Below, piece by piece: positions 22,136 through 36,286 of a stretch of DNA of 64,000 bases (the stretch's first letter is position 1; each line of letters starts with the position of its first letter). A program made the position numbers and the translations under genes. Source of the DNA: Rhypophila decipiens. Lineage: Eukaryota; Ascomycota; Sordariomycetes; Sordariales; Naviculisporaceae. The stretch is from the NCBI GenBank assembly GCA_033297075.1, contig MU858052.1:186001-250000 (forward strand). Reading direction: 5' to 3'. Under the pieces are notes generated by a model. It did no database searches and was not told the DNA's origin. It worked only from the letters and a program-made list of their open reading frames with translations.

Positions 22136-25100
22136 GATGACGACTTGGTGAGGCAATGATGTCCAGCTATGAATAGAGTCGCGAAGAAGGTGGAGGAGGG
22201 ATGGCGGATATTAACTAATAAGAGGTCATCAAGACCATCAAAGAGGACAGAGACGAACTGCTTCGAGCGAGTGAGGGCAGTTGGTTGAAGCTCAAGTACG
22301 TCTGGATGGAGAACGAAGACGCAAAGGGAGGCTGCTGGAGTGGCAGGATGGGCGATGTGGAAGCTATCTATATCTGAGCTCTTGGCGCAGTACGGTATGT
22401 CGTCGAGCTGCCAGACGGAAGCAAGGCTAGTTAGCGGTAGCCACAACGGACCGAAGAGGGAGCTTGTTTTTTGTGGGGAAGAGGGTGACATGGGGGCATG
22501 GGCATTAATGGTACATTATGCTGGAGAGCATTAACGGACACCAAAACATGCGAGGAGATCAACGCGGTTGTGAACGAAGACGGCACGGCCATCTGCACGA
22601 TCGAGGCAGAACCAGCACCGCATGGCGGGGTTGGGGTGTAAGAGACTTGAGTGGATGGCCGGTCCAGGGGACAGGGGTAGCGGGAAGAGGAAACGGGGGG
22701 GCTCTTGTCGTTCGAGCGAGAGAACGTGGAGGCAGGGGAGGCAAAACAGTAGCTTGAACGTCTCTATGACCCGTTGAGAGCGGGACAGAAGCCGCGGTAT
22801 ACACAGCACTGTGATACTCGCTACCGGGCTAACTTGAGAGAGCAAGACACAAAGTCTGGAGAGCTACTTACTGTGCAGATACTAGACGCAGATTTGAGAA
22901 GCGAGCCTTTGCTGGGTTGGCGAGCCTAGGTAGATAGTTTCTCCGCGTGTCTCTTCTCTCCTTCTCCTTTGCCCTGGTCCTATTTCTTGTATGCTCTGGA
23001 CGAGAGTCTGCCACTTCCTGGCTTGTAGCAGACAGATATGTGCTTGCGTGAGGAAGGATTTGGATGGGTTCCAGAACTCGTTCAGTTCCCAGCGTTGCAA
23101 GTTATGTGCCGGATAGTGCTCAGGAGGGGCCGGAGCGAGCAAATCGTGCCAAAAGGGCCAAAGGAGACCAGATTCGAACGGGGGAGCAGATCGGTAATTT
23201 TTCTTGCGGTTCCTGATTCCACGCTGGACTTCCGTAACTTGTATGTCGGCTTGGCGTGCATATACAGCAGCAGGGAGGATGTGAGAGAGCTTGTTGATCA
23301 GGTCGGATGCAATTGGTGAAGCGGCTGCCCCTTCTGGTCCAGTACAATATCAGGTATCAAGTTTTATATTGCACGGGCAATATAAACGGCGGGACGGAAA
23401 ACATGTGTGTGGGAGCCAAAAGTGCGAATGTGGGCGTGTAGCGGTGCTGGAGGTGGGAGGAGAGGAAACAACAGCGGTTTGCTGGCGCAATCCTCCCCTC
23501 AGGGTTCACTTGATGATATATGGTCCTCTCTCTGAGCAGCGAGCGGAGCAGTCCCAAGACAGGGTTAGCCACCCAACAGGGATAGTTATGAGGAACTCCA
23601 GCGAGTCCGGGTGGAGTCGCACTCTGCACTATCGTCGTAGCGTCCCATGAACACAGCTGAGCAGCACGGTGTGCGGGCAGGAGATGGGGCAGATACTCCG
23701 CTCACCGTGTTAAAGCAAGCAATACCCATACTCTCAAGGCACAAGAGAATTTGTGAGTCTGTGACTGTGCACACGCCAGCACGGGGAAATAGAAAGAAAT
23801 TACAGCGGAATCGGGATCGAGGCCTTGCCTCTTCTCCTCTCGCCAGCGTCCAGGTTCAGACGGAGGAAATAACCACGAACAGCTTCGGTGCAGGACAGTC
23901 AGCATGGGCCATTGGGCAATTGGGCCTAGGAAAGAGAAGGATCATCTCTCCTGTGATGACATGTATGCAGATGCTAACACCTCATAGCACAGCATCGTCG
24001 TCGTCGCTAGGAGCTGCCCCCGTAAAGATTTGACAAATTGCACCCACGATGACACCGAAGACGGCGGGGAGCGTTGGAGTTGCTGGACGGTGGACAGTGC
24101 CAACCCTGGCGATAGCGGTCTTGGCAGCATCTTTGTTCGGCCACAGTGTCGCCGAGGGGCCCATCATCACCTCATGGTGCTAGAGACGCGGCTGCTGGCT
24201 CGACGTTGGGCCTCGTGGTTTGGCGCTGACGGCATCGCATCGGACAGTCGGGTCGAGGGGAGGCAACTCCTGACCCTCGTCGCCAACTGCTGCTTCAGGG
24301 CAATTAGTCGAGCCAGACAGCGCCCTCAGCTGCAAGCCCGCTTCTGCAACCTGCAACGCCTTTTTCGCTTAAGCCTCGTTGCCCCTGTCGAGACCACACC
24401 CCTCCTTCTCCTTTCCCCTCATGAACGATGAATATCGGAACCAATCGAAGGCAGATGGAGGCGACCATCCAGATCCGATGTGGACATTGCCTAGGTCAAA
24501 GATACTATAGGGCACGATGCTATAATACGTGATATGTGCCTGCTGCTATACCATCAAACAGCAGTACAGGGCCGTCCGCCGTCTCTCTCATAGACTCTTG
24601 ACGGTAGGGGACGGAGCTAAGTCATCATCTTTGGCGGAACCATTCCAAGCCAAGTTTGGGCGACAAAGCCGAATGGAGCAGAGTTTGCGTTCGTCCCAAG
24701 TTGAAGGAGGAAATATGATCATGTTTGAGGTCGACGGTGGGTGACAATCTCGAGCATGAAGTGGTTCGAAACCCCAGATTCCTCCGGATATTGAACTTTC
24801 TGGGGTGGCGATCTGCAAGAGGAACCCTCCATCTTATTTGGTCAACCGGACAGCAGACCACCTGGAGTAGGTAGCAGTCCCGTTGCTCCCGTATGGGGGT
24901 ACGAGAGAAACAAGCATCATGGATATCGACAACAGGGTCTACGATCCAAAGTCTGACCATGCCAACCAACCAAAGAGCGGAGAAACCTTGACTGGTGGAG
25001 TTTTCAGTGTCAGCAGTCTCGAGTCAGCAGCGAAATTCCAACCATAGGGAACATGGACTAACAAATCGAGTACGAAAGCTGCATTTGAAGGATGCGTGAA

Positions 25101-28100
25101 GTTAGTACAAAGTCACGGCAGATGACCAAACGCATTTTGAAGGTGTGGCGCCGCCAAGCCCAACACACCCCCGTCTTCTTCAACGGTTGATGGTGGTGGG
25201 GGAAAAAAAGAAAAGAAAGCCAAAATTTTCAGATCCAACGTCATGGAATATTCCGTTCGTTTGTTGGTGGTGTGTGAGCATCATCGACCAGAGTCTGTGA
25301 GCGAGAGAAAAGGTTGTGCACGCCATTGTGGACGCTCAGTCAGTCGCTCCTGCTTCCTCTGTTTGATTTTTGCGCTTCAAAGAAAATTTTGATGCCTCGA
25401 AATTAAAGGTCGGTGGCTCTGGGTGTGGTAGACGGGATTCCGGGCAGGAACGCTTCGAGCGTCAATTCGTACTACCCACACCGGTGACTGTGACACCACC
25501 GGTCCAGTCCACCGCGCCTTCCTTCCAACTCATTCAGTCTATTGTTCGGCTCTGGATGACATCGACAATCGACATGGAGTGCAAAACGCGGACGGGATTG
25601 CGGAGAGGCAGGCGCACAGTTGCACTTTTGGCCACCACTTACCACCAACGCCATGCTTCTCCTGCCTTTGGATGCACCTGGAACCTGACCAAGAGGGCGG
25701 CTTCATTTACAGATTCCAGAGAACTCAGCTCACCCAATGCCACCGACAGCAGACAATTTCCCCTTTTGAGCTGCTTTAATAACAGTTTGCATTGACAATC
25801 ATTGACGGACGATGCCACATGACAATTTGAGTCTTTGACAGCTCATGTCGTGCCCCTTCTCAGCTAACATTAATTATCACAGCAGACTTGATGTTGACGT
25901 CTGTGTTTCCCAGTCGAGTCTGGTTCTCACGGCTGGCTCAATATCAGAGCACCTTAACAAGTGGAATTATCGGCCGAGATAGCAGCGAGGCATGCAGCCA
26001 CTGAGCCCAGTTCACGCCCTAACAGCGAATTGAAACAAACATATGGCTCAGCAAGCCAATAACACAGAGCCCCAATTTGAACTTCCGAACCCAGCTTCCT
26101 ATCCTGGGAACGAAACGTCATGCACAATACACACCTGAACGAAGCTAACGCTGGTTTAGGAATTTTGACGGCGAAGTGCACTCCGGCAGTCTCGAAGAGT
26201 AGTCTCTCAGGCAAGGCAATTCGATATGGATTATGGTGCACTTGGCCGCGATATGACGGGAGTCTCCTGATGACAATACCTCTCCCAATATCACGTACAT
26301 GTCTTACTCCTCGACGATGCATCGACTTTTAACAACAATGCAACTCGAATCAGTCTGTAATCTCTCAAGACTGAGATTCGAACAAGATTCGCCAATGAAA
26401 TGCACAACCATTACGGGGTACACGCCTACCAGAGTACCCAGGTACCTAATAAACCACACGGGGAGTTTACAGTGCCATTCCTTCAAACTACACAACGGTA
26501 CTACGGTAGCTACAGCGCTCGATGCTGCTACTATGTAGCCTGACCTGGAAACGCAAGCATTGCCGTTCAAACACCACAGACTGCCGAGAGGTGCAAGTTG
26601 CTTTGTAGCCCTCCATCTCCATATTCTCTACTACGCATACTACACTTGAACAGTACGAGAGCAACGGTGTGTGGTGACAAGCATGACAGAAAAATCGCCG
26701 GTGTGCCAGGATTCTCATGGCCTTGCCCAGATTCGGTCGTTTCCAAACATCATCGACGACTGGCCCTGGCTTGCCCTGTACATACTGCTATACGGATACT
26801 ACAATGCAGTAATGTACAGTACCTGAATCTTAGATTACGGGCAATGTGGAGTCAACTTCCGACACGGTCCCGATTGGGGACATCCGCACCACTCGATTCG
26901 GAGGTGTTGGAGAGCTGGAAGCTACCGTCGTCGGATGCTTCATCATTCATGTTTCCCGGTCTCCTATGGAGTCCAGTGTTGACTGCCGATGTTTTGCGGA
27001 TTCCTTGCGGTGGTGCTAACCTGGAGTGGCTGGGGGCCTGGACCTAGGCCCGGAGCTAGACGCCTCCACCCCGGGCCAGTCAGGTCAGCCCGCAAGTGCC
27101 GTCCTTCACCTCCACAAAACGTTTTATTGCAATTTGACCAACAACTCTAACAACCCACGCAGCAAAACAACTTTTTGTTCGATATCCGGGCCGAAGTATG
27201 TTGACGAGAAAACACTTACTCCTCACAGAGGTTTATTGTTCTTTTCTTTTCTCATTATCTACTCAAGATCCGGCCATATGCTAGAGTGAATGACAAGTAC
27301 CTGTGCTGTCCTCGCCCTCAAGCAAGAGAAAACTTCCAAGCACGCCGGCTCCAAAAGGAAAGGCCGAAGAAGACAGTTCTGTTTCTGCGCCACCAGATTG
27401 ACTCTTGTTTAGCACCGATGGCCGTCGTCATAATCCTTGTTCCGGGCGTCCGCAAAAGTATTCACGGTCGACGGTCCGAAACTCCCATGCACGCAAGATC
27501 GCACTCACACCGCTGAGGGGCACATCGGCCTCTCATTGGTCAACCAAATGTTTCAATCCCTGCCGCAACATGTGGCCCCGAAACATGGCTGGCCAATAGA
27601 TATGCCTGCTCGACGCCACATCGCTGAACGTACCCGCAGACCCGTCCCCTCTCAACGTCGTCCATTTCAAACATGGGGCGTCGGCCTGAACAGCACTCCA
27701 GGACGACACTCACGACTGCTTGAACGGTGGCTACCTGTACATCCGTCCATACAATACACACCGCGGTACCTCTGTGCACGTTTGGTTCTTACGTACAAAC
27801 CACAAACCATACTCTTCTGTTCCAGGCGCGCGCCTGAGCGGGTGCCTCTCCTTCCGATGTTGATACGACACAATTTGTACGACTACCCGTTCTTCTGCCC
27901 CATACACTACTGCACGTGCGGCACAGCAGACAGCCTTCGAGCAGGGACAGGGCCGGTTCTTCCCTCTGCCCTATGTGCTTCTTCACGGGAATCGCAAGCT
28001 CATGCGTGATGCCGGCCACTATCAACACCGGCAGCCTTTGTTCACCACATATCTGCACTATGAGAGAAATGCTGCTGTTCCTGCTTCTTTGGACACCTAC

Positions 28101-31100
28101 GGAGTATTCGGACCACAATCTCCCTTTTTCCCGCTCCAACCACGTGGGACTGACCGTCCACCATTGGCTCTACCACTGACTGCTCGACAATGGATCTCTC
28201 ATGGAAGCTTTGGAAGCCTTGTAGTCGGCGGATGAGCGTCTCCTGCCAGCCGCCGGCCGTTCCAAAGGCATTGTTCTTTTGATCATCAAAATATATCGAA
28301 AAACTGAAACCGAATTCTAGGGATACGGCTTTCAGGCTAGCTTCGAACGGGACGGAAAGGCCTTGGCCATTTCCAGGAACTGGGGATTTTAGAGAACATG
28401 TCTGCAAAATATTGTCATCTGCCGTCTCGTCTAGATGCAGTCAGACAGGTCTAATGCTCAGAGGCAAGCAAGGCCGGTTCAACTTGCACAATCCTCTTCC
28501 CAAGAGGCCAGGCCAGAAAGAGAGGAGTGAGATGAGGCGAGGCGAGGCGCGGCTACGGGCTACCAGTAGACGAGAGACGGGAAACCCCAAGGTCTCGTAT
28601 CCACCCCTTGATAGAGGGTGGTGGTGTGTCGGCACTTACCGATCAAAAGTCTCCGCAGTATGTACCCCATTGCCCGGATTCCGTGATGGAACACAACATG
28701 GAGTCAGCAAGGTCATATCCCCATGACCCCTTGGACAACGATACTGCTGTGCTCTCAACACACACTTCACAGCTGCCAATCTGACAGGCTGTCGGTATTC
28801 TCAACCACATGGCAAATACTCTGGCATCTTAGATTGCGCTGTCGCTCCTCCATGCCTGGACGGCGCAGCTGGACTCGGGCACTTGCCAGCGGACAGCAAA
28901 AGTGTCTATCGGTCCCGGTGTAATATATTAATTCTCCAATGCGCCCCGCTGTTGTCTACGGGATAGGGACCGCTTTTCCACCAACTTCTGTACGGCAGCC
29001 ATTTGTCTTGCTTGTCGACCCCAAAAGACTGATGCGGGCATGCCGCACCTCATCAATGACAGACTCACCTTCCTTTCAAGGTGAAAGTAATCTTTTCTCC
29101 CCACCAACGCACACCATGCCAAGACCACGGCATTGTCGAACAGCACCATGAGGCTTCACTAGTCTCTCGTCAGGGGACCAGCCTCGCTTTGCATTTTCTC
29201 TTGCCTTGTGTTCTCAGCTTCGCGACCGACCATTGCCCAGGGAATCCGAGTATGCGTCGGCTCCGCGTGGTCTGTGGACCTCCCCCCCTCTTCTTCCCCA
29301 GTTTTTGCAGATCTTGGATGGGGTCCTGAGACTGCTCAGTGCTGACGGGTTGCTGGTTGCTGGTCCCCTGTGGAACGTCCTGTGGTCCAAAGCACAGTCC
29401 AGGTGTGCATTAATACGGTCACGGAACGGAATGCGGCGATCACTCTGGAGAGCAAGTCCTGACGGCTCCTCCCCTGCAGCTGGAAGCAGGTACAGCGGGC
29501 TGAGAAACCTGGTCAGAGAAGTACGGAGGCTGATATTGAGGTGAACACCTGTTGCTGTTCTCATCTATCTCCTACAGAAGGGAGCGCAATAAACGCCCCA
29601 AGACCGGCAGAGAATTCGGGACATTAACGGTGGGCATCCACTCATCTTGTTTGACTTTACGACCTCAAAGCCGTGATGATCACGTCGGAAAAATGGAGCA
29701 TACTATTATATTAAACCACGTGCACGCTTATATGCGAATGGCTGGGTGGCCTCGAGCCCCAACCTTCACGATTACCTCGCGTCGGCTTGGTCGAGCGGCA
29801 TACTAACAAGCGACGAAAACCTCGAGCAGAGTACGGTTTACAGCATTCGACTGTCAATGAGATCAAGCATTAGGTATAGAGTGCAGCGACTGTCTGTTGA
29901 TCTTATCGAAAGTTCCCCTCCTATTTTCCTGGCGCGACATTCTAGCCCCTAGACAATATCGAGGCCTATATCGCCGGAAGTGATGAGCGGTCATATATTG
30001 CTTTTAATTAACTTTGCAATATACGCTGTCACCCACGTTAAGCATTGGCATGACCAAGCTGACGGCGTGCATACTCGATGCTGCACCCAGGAACACGCGG
30101 TATCTCCAACTTCAGGTTAGCAATACGAGGTAAACATTACTCCGAGATATGCATTACAGGAGTAGCAGCTTGGAGAATATAGGTGGCGCTAGCTGGACAG
30201 CTAGATGAAAGTGACCGGACGGAGCTGGTTCCGTAAACCAGACAAGGTGAGGCTACTGTGGCGTGGGCAGAGATGATCGGTGGCCGGTTTCACGTCGCCA
30301 GCAACGTCGCAGGGCGCCGGACATTTTGCCAATCCTTCCCACAGGGTGTTCAATATGATGTCTTGGGGTTCATGAGCCTCAGCGTCCCACCTGAAGACGC
30401 AACGACGATACATCAAATTGGACCAGAGAACACGGAAAGACAGCCGAACCAGACCCTTGGCTGACAAAGGCGGTCTCTCAGGTACACTACAAAGTGCAAA
30501 ACAGGCCCGGTAATACTTTGCTCCGGGGTAGGTATCCCCTGTCGGCCTCGTGCCAAGGTGTCAGTCAACGAGGGAGCAGGGCCGAATGCGGAAGTTGGCT
30601 CCGTCTTGTGTTCCATTTGTACGATCTTTACGGCACTTGTCAGATCACCCGGAGGTTAAGCTTATACTCGTTTGCGGGGAAGAAGGCTAGGGTCGTTTTC
30701 GGATGTCGTTCTGATGTGGAAGAGAAGCTTCTTTGCTCCAAATCCTGGCAAAGCGGCTAGTTTCGATATCAACTTGTTTTGGTGGGTTTTCTCTCATCTT
30801 TCTCGAACAAAGACTGCGACTCTAGCATATCACCAAGATGCTATCGACAAATGAAGCCGATTGTCTTGGTTTTGCGAATCCCCACGGGCGAGTGCCGAAG
30901 GCCACCTTGAGAGGCTTGCAGATATCCATTCCATCGCCGTCGGAGTCTTTCATATCACTTGATTGCTCTGTTTCCACATGGCGACCTTTCCCCTCTTCCT
31001 TCTTCTTGCGAGTTCGATCCACCTGTACCAAACAAGGTGGGATTCTGGACACAAGCTAGCTCGACTCAGTTGAGTCAGGCAGGTAGTTGCTTTGTTGGCT

Positions 31101-34100
31101 CACCTGAGAAAGAAACTGAAGCAGTGCTTCCAGGCCAGTCCGACGACTTGCATGCGCGCTCACTATGCCGTGGGAAAGGGCTTCTTCCGTTCTCCAAATG
31201 GCAGCAATCCACATGACGTGGGCTGCACACTGCACTGGGCCGCAGTCTGCACCAAACGGCTGCGGCCGCGCAGTATCATGTCCAAAATCCCACCTATCTC
31301 GAGGCTACAGTCGGTCTTGGCAGACTTATACGCACTGAACAGCGGCAGAGGTTTGGAAGGTGAAGGCCAGCCGTGTCGACTGATACAGTCCATGTTTTGA
31401 GTCGGCCTGTGCCCTGCATCGCACTCTCCCACCACGCCCACCAAACATCACGACGCCATGGCCATCCGTTGGGATGGGAAGCAGGGATATCCCCGCAATG
31501 ATTCTACTCTACCCTACCGGTATGCCACCATGTGAATAACGTCATCCAGAAGTCTCTGGCGATCAAACCACGTCCACCTATTACTGGGTTCGTCTGACCC
31601 TGTGCTGCTCTCTTCCTTCGTCTGAACTATTGTCCCGACTTGCCCAATCCACCAGACTATCCGGGCCATTCAGATGATGGCATTTTGCCAAAATATCTCC
31701 AGGCGTTTCAAGGGCCCCTCTTCACCTGTCGTACCAGATCGGCTAGTCGGTCGTACACCGACCGCATAAATGCGTCGTGTGGCAGATGCCAGGATGGTCC
31801 CTGGCCGCGAATCTCGTCGTCCTTCTAGAAGCCTGCCTTTTGAAGCATTTCAAAGCAGCCAAACAGCCCGTGGGGGTTGACTTGCACCCAGACAAATTCT
31901 CCTCGACCTGCCCGCTATGACACTGGACCGCTCTTCTTCATCTCAGGTTCGTGCGGAGAGGTGGATAGAGTTGGGTGGTATACTGGAGTCTGATGGTTCG
32001 TGGGCTCTACTGTGCTCAAGACTGGAAAGACGAAACCTTCCTACGCCAAGCTGCTTGAGTTTCGTTTGTTCTCCCGCCCCCCTAGGGGCGTCCGTTTCCT
32101 CGCCGACATGGCCAGAGATGGAGGATGGCCCAGAACTGTCGGGTTGGGTATCAGAAAAATATTCTGGTGGCTGGTTCTGCCTTTGGATATTCCTAACATC
32201 GGGGACATATACCATCCAGCCCTATAATCCGTCCAAAGTCGGGGGGCCTGGTTTAGGATAGACGGCTGCTAAATCGGGCGATTCTCTCGTGTTGTAGAAA
32301 AAGGGGAGGCAGACACGGCATCTCCAGACCAGATCCGCGTTTTGGATAGCCCGCCTGCCGGCCTGGCTGCAGACAATGCTGCTACCCTCATCCCGTACGT
32401 ACACCTGGGAATCTCTCGTCCAGTCGTGGAGGCTACAGCCAGTCTTGCGACTCAAGGTGACGTCCAAACGGAGTGTCCGCTCAATGCCTGCCACTGCATC
32501 TTCACCTTGGAGGATGCACCGGACCATCGTACATGCGCACGATCGCATTGCAGAGGACCCCTAAACATGCGTTTGCTCCTATTTCATCTGGTCTTTTGTT
32601 CTCTTGGTCAGGACGATCGTGTGTCTCGCCACGTTTGCCTAGAACCTCGATGGCAACGTGCAGGTATGATGATCTCTGCAGCCACAGCATTGTTTTCACC
32701 CTCCTTTCATGTCCCGAGAGTAGGTCTCTGTTCTCGCCTTTTCCCCTTTTCGAGGCTTGAATGTGACGGCGGACGGATGAGAGTCAAGTCGAACGATCCA
32801 AGCCAAGCCAAACAGCCTTCCCTTTCCCGACATATGAAAGGAGTCAGGACGATGGGATAGGGCGATGCGCAATGGGACCTGCCTACATACCCGGGGACTC
32901 CTTGCGAGTAAGTGAGTCTCAACATGCGGAACTGGCCACCATCCAGATACCCGAGAGATCATGTTCAGGTGTTCTTCAATGCAGAAGAATACCATCAGAA
33001 TCTCTTCTCGAAATCTTCCCGTCTAGTCTGTCTTCCAGAAATCGGATGAAGCACGGCAGCCAGCAGCAGGATACAGGGACAGACCTTGTTGCAAAGTTGC
33101 AACACAGAGATCTTGTATGCGAGATGAGATGCAATGAACGGACGAGATCGAACGGACTGCTGCCGGCTTCATGTTCCTGCCTTGGTGTTGGGTTCTTGCT
33201 GGGACTCTTGCGGGAATGGTGTCACACACTCACACACCATTTCTGTGTTTTCCTATTCCTTGTCGCTTTCTCAAGGTTTTCATTTCGATCATGCATGCAT
33301 AGCCTCGTCTTTCTTGAAGTCTTCGAGAAGCCTCCCCTGATGGGCCGTCGGTCATCCCGGATGGTGACAAGAACGATCGCCGGGACTAGCAAGACAAGTG
33401 TCTGCCTGTCTACCTTCCGGTCGTTTTGCTGTCTAAAGTGTTCAATCAGTTGATCAGACAGCCCTTCTCATTTCGGTCACACCTCGGCTTGAAGTTAGCA
33501 GTAACTCGCCTCTCCTTGCCCTTTCCCCCTTCACCTTGGTTTTCCGCTCCCGTTTTGTCTCATGTTGTATCTTGTTTCCGGTGGCTGTTTATCGTCGAGA
33601 CACATTCTCAAACACAGGCTCATGTCGAACGTCATTCTGGCCAGACCCTGTGAGAGTAGTGAGCGTGTTAGCAAGTCGAGAGGCGATGTCCTTGACCAGG
33701 AGAATCTACACTGGACCCCTGAGAAACTGGGAATGGTTGTGATGGTTGGTGGAAAGCTGAATGGAGTCGTCTTTGTTGGCTGCATATTGTTGAGAAGAGG
33801 TCACCTCATTTTTTGAGCCTCATTTCCCTGGCATATATGCACAATTCAGCCTCACGGCCTCGTTGCTGTCTCTTACGGCCTGGCTGATTGTGGCTAAAGC
33901 TTTGGTGTTTTGCTCAAAGAGACTGAACGGGCTGGAGTGTTTGGTGTTGATTGCTATGTTCCGTCAGCCTGGGTTTTGTCTTTGTCTTCGTGCGGACAAC
34001 ATTATCTTTCTCTGACAGTAAGACGATTCTGGCTATGAGGTAAATTTCGGGAAATAGCGTGGCTGATATGGAGGCCGCCGACGAACAGTGGATGAGATGG

Positions 34101-34622
34101 ATGGGAGAATTGATATAGAGGCTGCATCTATCGGCCAGCCATAAATAGCTTGAGATACCCGAATGGAATGAAGAGACATATCGTGATCAAGAATTTGATC
34201 TTCTTCGTCACGGCCAGCGATCATGGTCTAGACATTTTGCTATGGTTCTTCCCTACAGAGCTTTTACCAAGTGCGGTTCCGTGACAACAAACCGCCAGAG
34301 CGGAGCCCATCCATCGCCGAAGAGTCGAATACGATCAGAGTTCTGCTCCATGTACCCTTTGGCGAACATCGATCGGCGAAGCATTGAAGAGCAGCGCCAG
34401 AGGAAGTACGATGGATGACCGGAGGCAACGAGGACACAAAATATCAAGTTGGACGAATGCCGCCGAACTGGTACTCTCTGGACGGCTCACCAAGGCAATG
34501 AGACGTGTACGCACTGGCGAACAAGTTGTGGATTGACTCGGGATGACGAGAATAAAGAAGATCCCGCCACGAAATAATGGCCAGAAGAGGAGGTACACCC
34601 GAGGTTCCAGATATCTACACAG
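22136..34622. other. ~12.5 kb gene desert upstream of xlnR
   Basis: I read both strands and found only short open frames with no recognisable domain, no long spliced frame, no tRNA or rRNA, and no obvious transposon or tandem array. Base composition is balanced, unlike strongly RIP-affected DNA. The xlnR-proximal part must hold the xlnR promoter and 5' leader. The rest could hold noncoding RNA genes, distal control sequence, or decayed genes that I cannot recognise. Confidence 0.5.
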
Positions 34623-35687
34623 ATGATGGAGCTGAGTCGGAGCTCACGGCGTCAAGCTTTAACAATCATAGTTTGCCATCTTCACCCGATGAGTTTTTGC
34701 TGCTGTCTCCGACCGCGAACCACAGCCACAGGCGTTGAACTCGATGACGGAACAAAGATTACCGCAAACAAAAATTTCATCCTCGCAGCAGGGGCATACC
34801 GGACTCCTCAGATATTGATGCTCTCGGGAACCGGACCATCATCCACTCTCTCAGAACATGGCATACCCTTGGTACATGACTCCCCTGAATTTGGGAAAAA
34901 CCTACACGACCATTTCGCAGTCTACTTTGCCTTTCGTCTCCGAGATCCCTCACAAGGGTACGCTTTTGGAAGCAACCACGCGGCATGGCAGAACCCAGCT
35001 TCGTTCAAGTATCTCCCCTGGGACTGGGTAGTCAGCGAGCCTCTTCCCAGAGATCTCTTGCCAAAACAACATGGCCTCTCCTCTTCCTCCCAACCAGAAA
35101 AAGAAGAAGAACCGCGAAACCCATACGAAGTCATAACTCTGTACATCCCCCCCGGCATCCCAGGAATCCCCATGGACGGCACACACATCGCAACATCAAC
35201 TATGCTCCTCCGCCCAACCTCCAGAGGCGAGGTCTCAATTCGATCCAAAAACCCATCCGACAATCCCTTAATCCAGCCAGGCTATCTCCAGACAGAACTA
35301 GACAAAATCACACTAACCCACGCAGCCCGCCAAACCCTAAGGGCATTCTTATCCACTGATGCAATGCGCTCTATAACAGAGAGTGAAGCACCACCCCAAA
35401 TCCCCGGTCTTGAAGGGGGTACCCTGCTGCCGCCCCTTAAGGCGGATTCTAGTGACGAGGAGATTGAGAAGCGTGTTAAAATGACAGGAAGTCAGCATCA
35501 CCATTCTGGAGGGACTGCTGCTATGGGAAAAGTTGTGGATTCTTGTGGGAGGGTGATTGGGGTCAGTAGATTGAGCATCGTCGATGCGAGTATTGTGCCC
35601 ATTCCGCTTGGGGGACATCCGCAGGCTACGCTTTATGCCATGGCTGAGCAGCTTGCGCATTTTATCATCATCAGCCATGGAGAATGA
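34623..35687 (+). pseudogene. GMC-family FAD oxidoreductase, 5'-truncated
   Basis: From about 34725 the frame matches the GMC family (glucose/choline/alcohol oxidase type). It has the central block ATGVELDDGTKI followed by the second GMC signature region [16 protein letters not shown], then [11 protein letters not shown], and the C-terminal substrate and FAD region SQHHHSGGTAAMG...SRLSIVDASIVP...GGHPQATLYAMAEQLA with the catalytic-type His residues. The N-terminal third, including the GxGxxG dinucleotide-binding motif, is absent. I searched upstream to 33.8 kb in all forward frames and found no trace of it. A possible acceptor (accacag) at 34722-34729 suggests lost upstream exons. Either a decayed gene or a model needing an exon I cannot see. 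Confidence 0.7.
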
Positions 35688-35974
35688 AGGGGAGGAAATG
35701 TAATTAACTGAAAGGTGCGAACAGTATGTATATATGAAGGTTGAGGTACTGCCTGCGTGTTGAGAATACTTTTTTCATGCCACACCAGAACACATTTTCG
35801 TCAACCATATAGGATAGTCAGTACGTCATATAACATACCTACAGACGATAAATGCATTGTCATATGTCATGCAGTAAAAGAAGGGGTGTACAACTGGCAC
35901 GTCAGAAGAAGAATGACCGATATCTAAAGCTCGGATAGAGCCCTTTATAATCCTAAAATGTAATAATAACCAGC
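35688..35974. other. Spacer between GMC fragment and 5S rRNA gene
   Basis: A/T-rich, ~290 bp, no features apart from the probable 3' UTR of the GMC fragment. Confidence 0.5.
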
Positions 35975-36093
35975 ACATACGACCATAGGCACTGGAAAAC
36001 TCGGGATCCCGTCCGCTCTCCTATAGATAAGCCAGCGACCGCCAAACTAGTACTCAGGTGGGTGACCACTGGGGAATCCTTGGTGTTGTATGT
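35975..36093 (+). rRNA. 5S ribosomal RNA, copy 1
   Basis: 119 bases from ACATACGACCATAGG to GTTGTATGT, whose ends pair as helix I. The CCCGTCCGCTCTCC block and the internal control region (AGTACTCAGGTGGGTGACCAC, here 21 bases shown as family pattern AGTACT...GGGTGACC) match fungal 5S. A T-rich terminator (ttttctttt) follows at once. Single dispersed 5S genes are the usual arrangement in filamentous ascomycetes. Helix II has one A-C mismatch compared with copy 2. Confidence 0.9.
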
Positions 36094-36179
36094 TTTCTTT
36101 TGTTCTTTTCTTCTTCGTAGTTCCTCCAAACCACCAGCCATATCATTCTATCTTTCAGAATATGATCACAAGTCAACAA

Positions 36180-36286
36180 GGGCCGCTGGTCTAGTGGTAT
36201 GATTCTCGCTTAGGGTCACACCCGAGTTCCAAGAGCTTGTTAACAAGCTTTGCGAGAGGTCCCGGGTTCAATCCCCGGGTGGCCCC
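36180..36286 (+). tRNA. tRNA-Pro (AGG) with intron
   Basis: Acceptor stem GGGCCGC (36180-36186) pairs with GTGGCCC (36279-36285); discriminator C at 36286. A box TGGTCTAGTGG and B box GGTTCAATCCC are present. Anticodon stem CTCGC / GCGAG; anticodon AGG at 36212-36214 reads Pro CCU/CCC. An intron of about 35 nt (36216-36250) sits at the standard place after base 37 and carries its own short hairpin (AGCTTGTTAACAAGCT). T stem CCGGG / CCCGG. A T-rich stretch with six Ts ends near 36328. Confidence 0.95.

Noticed and set aside
23155..23200. tRNA-like B-box (GTTCGAATC on the minus strand)
   Set aside because: The flanking bases do not form T-stem or acceptor pairing and no A box is present.
24755..24785. 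B-box-like GGTTCGAAACC
   Set aside because: No A box, no acceptor stem and no terminator at tRNA distance.
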